Source: Serripes groenlandicus | Taxonomy: Eukaryota > Mollusca > Bivalvia > Cardiida > Cardiidae | Length of the DNA stretch: 64,000 bases | Assembly: GCA_031761405.1 (NCBI GenBank) | Contig: JASEVX010000011.1 | Span: forward strand, 38,233,700 to 38,297,699 | Reading direction: 5' to 3' | Part shown: piece by piece, positions 58,315 to 64,000 of the stretch | Position numbering within the stretch: the stretch's first letter is position 1 | Layout of the letters: every line of letters starts with the position of its first letter | The notes under the pieces: generated by a model | Seen by the model: only the letters and a program-made list of their open reading frames with translations | Database searches by the model: none | What the model was told of the DNA's origin: nothing | Position numbers and translations under genes: made by a program

Positions 58315-58482
58315 CAGGTCAGTCTGACAGTCCAAGGTAACAGGTCGTTCCCTCTGTACCGGGCAGCTTGCGGAGAACCGGTAGTGCGTAACGAACGCCG
58401 CAACCTTCGTCTCTGTGATACCTTGTGGCGACTGCATATCGTCAGATGTAATGTAGTTAAACTTTCCACACAATCCCTGGAT
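58315..58482 (-). CDS. Exon 5: C-terminal part of VWD of D2 (GLCG motif)
   Basis: A 56-codon phase 0-0 exon. IQGLCGKFNYITSDDM corresponds to the VWD signature GLCGNFN-(x)n-DD. The first cysteine of the CGLC oxidoreductase-like motif, known from VWF D1/D2, is Gln here. It continues through FVTHYRFSASC to DCQTDL before a GTAAGG donor. A foldback repeat ends about 10 bp downstream of this donor. Confidence 0.93.
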
Positions 58483-59350
58483 CTGAAGAAATATACAACA
58501 TATAACTGTTTGAATACTCTGGTCAGTTGTGTGAGGTGCAAAGCATATAAATGTAAAAGGGCTGATTTAAACGAAGGTAAAACATGGAACTAAGTTATAT
58601 ATGAAAATGTATGTAAGTGATTTATTTTTCATTATTTGTATACAAAATATAACTGTTTAAATACTTTGGTCAGTTTTGCGAGGTTCAAAACATATACATG
58701 TAAACAGGCGTGTTTATGCCAACCTTTAATGGGCCTGATTATTTATGAAAATCTATGTTTTAAACTTATAGTTTAACATTTGTATATATAAAAGTGTATT
58801 TATCTACTAAGTATTACATGATATATATTATAGAAAAAACATTTGTTTCAGTAAATATTCTGCTTTTATATTTAATTTAAAAACGTTTTAACGAAGTGTA
58901 CGAAGTGTACGTTGATTGATATATATTAAAACCAATTTCAACATTCTTGATTGTAATAAAACCGTTAATAGAAACATTGGGGAATGATAATATGTTGAGA
59001 GAAATATTAGCGATTTGTTTAAGCCTATATTTAACTAATATCAATTTAAATTTAAAAAACCAGTATCAAGTTATAGAATTATGCTTCGACGTCATTATAT
59101 GTGTTCAATGTGTCATCACCTATTGTGGCTGAAATCATCAATGGAATTTGCACAGCTAAACTTTATAACCATTTTTCTTACTGTTTATATGTTTACACAT
59201 TAATATACAACTGCACTCTTTATTATACATGTATATAAGAAGCAAGAATACGCTTCTGTACAAATTGCTTTTATTATATGTTGAAATGGTTTGTTTATCG
59301 TCCCAACTTTGGATAAGAAAAAATAAATGCTTTAAAATCGGATAGCTTAC

Positions 59351-59689
59351 CTTGTTATCATAGAAGGGATCAACACTAACGTAGATACGCCTATACCCAT
59401 ACAAGACTCGGAAACCAAATCCACGTATCAATGTGAAGAGTGAGGTAGCTTGTTTGACGTACAACACACGGGAAAAGAATGGACTGGTTTGAATACTGTG
59501 GCTGTAGTCGACACCGTTGATGAGGACCACGTCGCCGTATTCTCCTTGTATCTCAACGGTATTACCCTGCGTCTCTATGATGATACCATTGACACAGTTT
59601 CGCTCTGAAATCGTCTCTCCGCAATCCCCGTGAGTTACGCGAATTTTCAGATCGTTTCTTGTATCGTCTAGGGATGTTGTATCAGTTGG
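59351..59689 (-). CDS. Exon 4: core of VWD domain of D2
   Basis: A 113-codon phase 0-0 exon. It starts PTDTTSLDD and contains the beta-rich VWD core: a conserved THGDCGE, then alternating hydrophobic strands (VEIQGEYGDVVLINGV, RVLYGYRRIYVSVD). Two cysteines sit early, as in VWD. The donor is GTAAGC and the acceptor is TGTTTAG. Confidence 0.93.
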
Positions 59690-60659
59690 CTAAACACAAA
59701 TGTATTTAAGTCAATAAATAGGTTACGTTCCCTGATATCACGCTAATGCATATTTAGGGATGGATCTTTTTTATCAGGCTAATCGAAAAATGGCATTATT
59801 CTGCACGTGAGATTTTCTGAGATTACAGACGAAAGTATAGTGGTGCATGCACAGTTGATGTAAACACTAACCTAGACGCGTTAACTGTTGTCATAACCAG
59901 CTTTGTTTGCTTGTAATCCAAAATCCAATGCTTCATACGAAACATTTGTAACATTAAATTTGATTGGCTGAAATTGGTCAAATCGAAAGCAGCGAAAGGT
60001 TAACTTATACGCGTTGTCATATATTGGAAATTATTGTACAACGAAGAACCAGTTAAGTCTGGCGATAGACATGTTTCAAAGTGTTCAATATACACGAACA
60101 TGTAAGCGGACTTTAATTCTAGTACAAGCATGTGTACACTTTAATTTGTTTAGAAATTTTGAAACAGAATTAAAAATACTACTATTTGTTTGCGGCAATG
60201 GTTAAAATTAAAGGATGGTAGTACTGGCATATAAGTACGTGATAAACATTTGATGAAACACCAGATAGGATGCTGTCCGTGCAACAAGCTACAGGTTGAC
60301 TTTTTGTGAACAGTAAAGATCCAGATTAACCTTAGTCTGTTTAAGATATACACTGTTCACATATTACTTACACACACGTGTTAAAAGCTTCTGTCAAAGT
60401 GCCTAGATTCAGATAACAACACTGTTCAGAAAGTCAGGAAGATGAACTGACTGCAGTGATATGACTGAATTATTGTTGAAAATCGCTAAGTTTGATCCTG
60501 TTGTTTTACATTTCAATCCTACTTTTCTATATTTGTTGTTGTCCATCTTTGTATCAAGAAGTGTAATCGCAAAGTGTATGATGCAAATGTTCAGCTGAGC
60601 AGCCAACATTATGAAGCTTTGTCTGAGTAAGCGACTGCGCCAGCTGGCCAGCTGACACA

Positions 60660-60985
60660 GCAAGCTGGTTATGTTCTATACTGGTGATACCGTCAGCTGA
60701 TCACGTTCTATACTGGTGACACAGCCAAATGGCATGGTTCTATATTGGTGACACAGTCAGCTGACGAGGTTATATACTGGTGACACAGCCAGCTGGCCAG
60801 GTTCTGTACTAATGACACATCCATCTGGTCATGTTCTATATTGGAGACACAGCCATCTGGCCAGGTTCTATACTGGTGACACAGCCAGTTGGCTAGGTTA
60901 TATAATGGTGACACAGCCAGCTGACAAGGTTCTATACTGGTGATACAATCGGCTGGCAAGGTTCTAGACTGGTGAGACAGATCTC
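60660..60985. repeat. 31-32-bp minisatellite, about ten copies
   Basis: Unit GTTCTATACTGGTGACACAG followed by CCAGCTGGCCAG, about 100 bp downstream of the exon 3 donor. Confidence 0.92.
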
Positions 60986-61081
60986 ACAAAATGTAGGATA
61001 TCATTGAAAGGGTTAAGAAACAAGCCCGCAGTGAGGTTGATTATCACACAACATGACCTCATTTATGCCATTAGAACGTAC

Positions 61082-61223
61082 CTGTACGAGATAGTAAGAA
61101 CACGCGGAAGCTTCGAATTCGTAGATTTTACCATCAAATGTGTCAACGTGACCAAAACCGTATAGGTCACAGGATGAACTGCATTTGTCTTCTTCACATA
61201 TCCATTTACCCATATTACAATTA
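61082..61223 (-). CDS. Exon 3: end of E domain and start of VWD of assembly D2
   Basis: The split codon is completed as Cys, then CNMGKWICEEDKC (the CxC-x-GxWxC signature that ends a TIL/E unit). It runs into GHVDTFDGKIYEFEASAC, matching the VWD start consensus (H-x-x-TFDG-x-x-Y-x-F-x-x-x-C). The donor GTACGT follows CAG in phase 0. The usual GDPH is changed to GFGHV, a mild departure. Confidence 0.93.
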
Positions 61224-61276
61224 CTGAAATCGTTAAGAATATGATATTAATAAGTTCAAACTTGTGTGAGCATCTG

Positions 61277-61485
61277 TTAATCCTTTCCCTCATATAGACG
61301 TCTCTGCAGCTTAAGGCTGTTTTAAAAAATGGCAACAAAAGAAACGAGCAATTTCTTCTTTTGTCACCATGTTTTCAACTCGAATCAATTATTGTATTTC
61401 AATCTAAAGGGAGTTTCCTATTTGTTTCGGGTATGTTTTCAAAGTCGTGTGCTGCAGATTTGTTGTATGTGGGAAAGAGCAAAAT
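61277..61485. repeat. Foldback family B copy
   Basis: AATCCTTTCCCTCATATAGA start, GAGCAATTTCTTCTTTTGTC in the centre and TTCAAAGTCGTGTGCTGCAG / GTGGGAAAGAG at right. Confidence 0.78.
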
Positions 61486-61801
61486 AGCCAAACTGTATTA
61501 AGCTGTAAATTGAATGTAACCTAATAAATTTTCCCTTCTTAACTTTACATGTATTTGGCATCCACTTATGTTTAGCAGCCATATTTTTACTCTCCCTTGG
61601 GTGGCAGTCTAAGTAAGACAAACTTGACTGTGAGTGATTTTTTTCCCTCAACATTTAGGTTGAAATGTTGGGGAGTGAGAAGGGTATCTAAATAATCAAA
61701 CATGCATTTGTTTTACGGAGACAATCGTATTAACGGTTCATAAACAAAGAGGTATTTTCGGTATTCACCCAACATTCGTGCAGTCTTATGACACATACTA
61801 T

Positions 61802-61980
61802 AAGAGGACTAGATAAGGGGGAGTGAACTGATCTTTTCTCCACAATACCTCTTTTATTACTCAACCAAAGTCTATGGTGTTGTTATTCAATAGATTCTTT
61901 CGAGTACCCACAGCGTAGGGTTTGCATGTCAAAAGATGTTAGAACATTACTAATTCGCCTTATTTAGGGCTCTGGCATAG
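61802..61980. repeat. Foldback family D, copy 5
   Basis: AGAGGACTAGATAAGGGGGA start, TTGTTATTCAATAGATTCTT centre and CTTATTTAGGGCTCTGGC end. Confidence 0.78.
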
Positions 61981-62230
61981 TGTCTACGCTAAAAACAAAG
62001 GTTACATAAACACTTATATGCATATAACTGTATTCAGCCATTACCTCCCTTGTCATTTAAGCTGGACGCTAATTCTACTGTTGTCATTTGACGGTGAAGC
62101 AAGTATGCAGTATCAAGTCCTCATTTTTGTTGTCGATAATTCGATCTACATATACCGAGTTCGAATAGCGGCGAATCTTTCCATTGCAATCGTGAATAAA
62201 AGATCTTCTCCTAGCAATGCATGGATTAAA

Positions 62231-62340
62231 TAGCCCTTCCCCACACATTCATTTTGACGCATTTATGGCAGATTACTTTTGAAATGGTGGCAAAAGGTGA
62301 ACTTGCTCATAATGATCAGTTTCACCTTTTTATTTGATCG
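62231..62340. repeat. Foldback family B, truncated
   Basis: GCCCTTCCCCACACATTCAT, GGCAGATTACTTTTGAAAT and a GCTCATAATGATCAGTTTCA centre. The right arm is missing. Confidence 0.65.
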
Positions 62341-62564
62341 CTATCACATGTTGCATGGCTTTATCGCACCAGAACTACACACAGCATTCGTCATAAGCAA
62401 TTTTCCCACGTAGATTACTTTGTCTATCGGTGAAGACGAATGCTGTGTGTCAATTAACGGACAGAATCAATGGCTCGCCTGGGGAACGATTTCTTTTCTT
62501 GGTTTTAATTGAGTTCTACGCCGTTAACAACATTGTTTTACGGCGACAGAACCATTAATGATGA

Positions 62565-62825
62565 TCCTCTAGTAAACATAACAGTACAAGGCTAGGAGCC
62601 GTGCCTTGCCCAAGGATGATTCTCGGGTAAACATAACAATACAAGGCTTGCCCAAGGATGATCCTCGGGTAAACATAACAGTACAAGGCTTGCCCAAGGA
62701 TGATCCTCTAGTAAACAAAACAGTAAAAGGCTAGGAGCCGTGCCATGCCCAAGGATGATCCTCGGGTAAACATAACAGTACTAGACTAGGAGCCGTGCCT
62801 TTACCAAGGATGATCACTCATCATG
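62565..62825. repeat. Minisatellite of 44-60-bp units, five copies
   Basis: Units combine GATGATCCTCGGGTAAACAT, AACAGTACAAGGCT, AGGAGCCGTGCC and TTGCCCAAG, some copies lacking the AGGAGCCGTGCC block. Confidence 0.88.
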
Positions 62826-62917
62826 ACCGCCGTGAGTATGGAAGAAACACAGGACGCCCGGTTTAAAGACACAAAACGTTAACCAATCTTTCTAGAGATT
62901 GATACATGTGTACATAC

Positions 62918-63158
62918 CATCTATTACAACCAGCCCTGATCTCGTCGGTGTTGTTGTAGCGCCTGTTGTTGTATTCACACTGGCACTCTGTGGGCTCGAT
63001 ACACTTTCCGTCCTGATAAAACTGCCCCGATGGACATTGGCAGCCCGATATGCATGACGTCATACATTCATCAGGCATCACCTCGTGAAGGGCTTTACAG
63101 GTCCTGGGACACGGGGACGCACAATCGGAATACTCTAGGCCAATCGGGCATTCTTTGG
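62918..63158 (-). CDS. Exon 2: TIL domain plus start of E domain
   Basis: After a TTACAG acceptor it reads KECPIGLEYSDC, then a cysteine ladder with CPRTC, CMTSCISGCQC and ECQCEYN. This is the trypsin-inhibitor-like (TIL) cysteine pattern that follows C8 in D assemblies. It ends at NR plus a split Cys codon, with a GTATGT donor, phase 2. About 80 residues, normal for a TIL-E unit. Confidence 0.93.
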
Positions 63159-63224
63159 CTGTAATACGACAGAAAAAAGGTTTTGGGTACCACCATTATG
63201 ACATATACCAATAACTGATTCAGC

Positions 63225-63600
63225 TTAACTCTTTCCCACACGCATACCCTTTCTGAAATGTTTGTATCAGACGGCTTTTGAACTAATTTACCACAATTTT
63301 CTCAATTCTAAAGTTTAAATTTCCGTTCGTTTATCATCTCCTGCAGATTTCTTGTATGTGTATGAGTGAATATCAGGTTAAAAATAGTTCAAACATGGTT
63401 TATCGACAGTCATTAACATCCAATTTAAAAATCTAACACACAATTAACCCTTTCCCACGCGAAACAAATCTGCAGCAGACGACCTAGAAATCATACGTGT
63501 ACTTTTCTGGAAACTCCTTTTAAAGGAAAGTACAATAATTGAATGGAGTTGAAAACATGGTGACAAAAGGAGAAATTGCTCGTGTTGAGTAATTTCTTCA
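63225..63600. repeat. Two foldback family B copies, second truncated
   Basis: About 63225-63372 and 63446-63600. The second runs CCCTTTCCCACGCGAAACAA .. GAGAAATTGCTCGTGTTGAG and is broken at about 63600, where a family A element begins. Confidence 0.8.
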
Positions 63601-63610
63601 ACTTTCAGAA

Positions 63611-63825
63611 AATAATCTGTGTAATATATCGACCAAGATCAGCCTGCGCAGTACGCTAATCCGGGCCGATACATTCCGTCTCAGGGGGATAGAGGCATAA
63701 AGTAATGAGTCCTGAAACAGAAAATCAAACGAGTATGTCCGGGTCATATTGCACAGCATGCTTAGGCTGATCTTATCGATACTTTACGCAGAGTCCATAA
63801 TGTTGGCTCACTCGTGGAACGGCTT
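63611..63825. repeat. Foldback MITE family A, copy 10
   Basis: CTGTGTAATATATCGACCAA at left (outer terminus missing), CACTCGTGGAACGGCTT at right. It appears inserted into a family B copy. Confidence 0.82.
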
Positions 63826-63871
63826 TTTTGAAACAGAAACAAAACAACAACAACAACAAAAACAAACTCAC

Positions 63872-64000
63872 GGCACATTTGCGAAGTTCGCCACAGGGCT
63901 AGTATATCATGGGCAGCGCATTCCCTAGCATACGCCTCGATATAGTAACATTTAGCCTCGTCTTTCTCGTCGGCTTCTGTTGCCTTACAGTGGTGATTCA
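63872..64000 (-). CDS. Exon 1 (partial): C-terminal half of a C8 domain, first D assembly
   Basis: The exon enters from the right edge with two bases of a split codon. It encodes cysteines spaced as in C8 domains, with an aromatic CYYIEAYAREC stretch and the hallmark LWRTSQMC ending (WR followed by Cys). The donor is GTGAGT at 63871, phase 1. In VWF-type proteins C8 follows VWD, so a VWD exon set (D1) must lie beyond 64000. Confidence 0.9.

Larger units (their letters stand above)
1..64000 (-). other. Single giant gene: VWD/C8/TIL-LDLa-discoidin-like-mucin secreted glycoprotein (SCO-spondin/gel-forming-mucin-like), open at both ends
   Basis: Thirty-nine minus-strand exons can be chained with GT-AG introns. 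Their phases match at 37 of 38 junctions as drawn. The order is C8-TIL-E (end of D1), VWD-C8-TIL-E (D2), TIL'-E' (D'), VWD-C8-TIL-E (D3), six LDLa, three discoidin-like modules, a seventh LDLa, Thr/Ser linkers and mucin repeats. D1-D2-D'-D3 is the head of VWF, gel-forming mucins and SCO-spondin; LDLa plus a discoidin-type domain points most to SCO-spondin, whereas the mucin blocks do not. I infer a secreted, disulphide-rich, heavily O-glycosylated matrix or mucus protein. The signal peptide, the first VWD and the C-terminus lie outside the window. No second host gene was found on either strand. Confidence 0.9.

Overview
The window looks like nuclear DNA from a bivalve mollusc, probably a heterodont/imparidentian clam or mussel. 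It has GT-AG introns, low gene density, AT-rich intronic minisatellites, tRNA-derived SINE fragments, short LINE 3' ends and many short foldback (MITE-like) repeats. The lineage call is inferred from the repeat style and gene type and was not checked against a database.

I can support only one host gene. It fills the whole window on the minus strand and is open at both ends. I built it as 39 exons (about 9.5 kb of coding sequence, about 3,160 codons). All splice sites are GT-AG and phases agree across every junction except one ambiguous junction between the exons at 11036 and 9619. In transcript order (high to low coordinates) it encodes: the end of a first von Willebrand D assembly (C8-TIL-E, 64000-62918); a complete D2 assembly (VWD-C8-TIL-E, 61223-53540); a D'-like TIL'-E' unit (53577-50584); a complete D3 assembly (50174-39322); six LDL-receptor class A repeats (38337-29257); three cysteine-bounded beta-rich modules that resemble discoidin/F5-8C galactose-binding domains (26189-23356, 16322-14663, 6764-2780); short Thr/Ser-rich linkers; a seventh LDLa repeat (12163-12055); and three mucin blocks (9619-9174; an about 550-residue Ser/Gly/Thr/Ala block inside module 3; and at least 41 copies of a 15-residue PTS repeat running off the left edge).

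The D1-D2-D'-D3 head is the architecture of VWF, gel-forming mucins and SCO-spondin. Adding LDLa and discoidin-like modules makes it closest to SCO-spondin, but the mucin blocks are not part of vertebrate SCO-spondin. The likely product is a large secreted gel- or matrix-forming glycoprotein (mucus, byssal/periostracal matrix, egg coat or haemolymph clotting are all possible). The sequence does not decide which.

The rest of the window is intronic. Many introns are dominated by one minisatellite, and four exon edges (exons starting at 55840 and 52570, exons ending at 29257 and 26017) have been copied into neighbouring intronic repeats, producing decoy splice sites. Other intronic content includes at least ten copies of a roughly 250-bp foldback element, about fourteen copies of a second foldback family, two copies of a clean 247-bp TIR element, a 678-bp perfect-arm foldback, a three-level nested foldback (41588-42999), and an unusual GC-rich TTAA-flanked element of 1.45 kb (53680-55131) carrying its own TATA-like promoter and a decayed reading frame.
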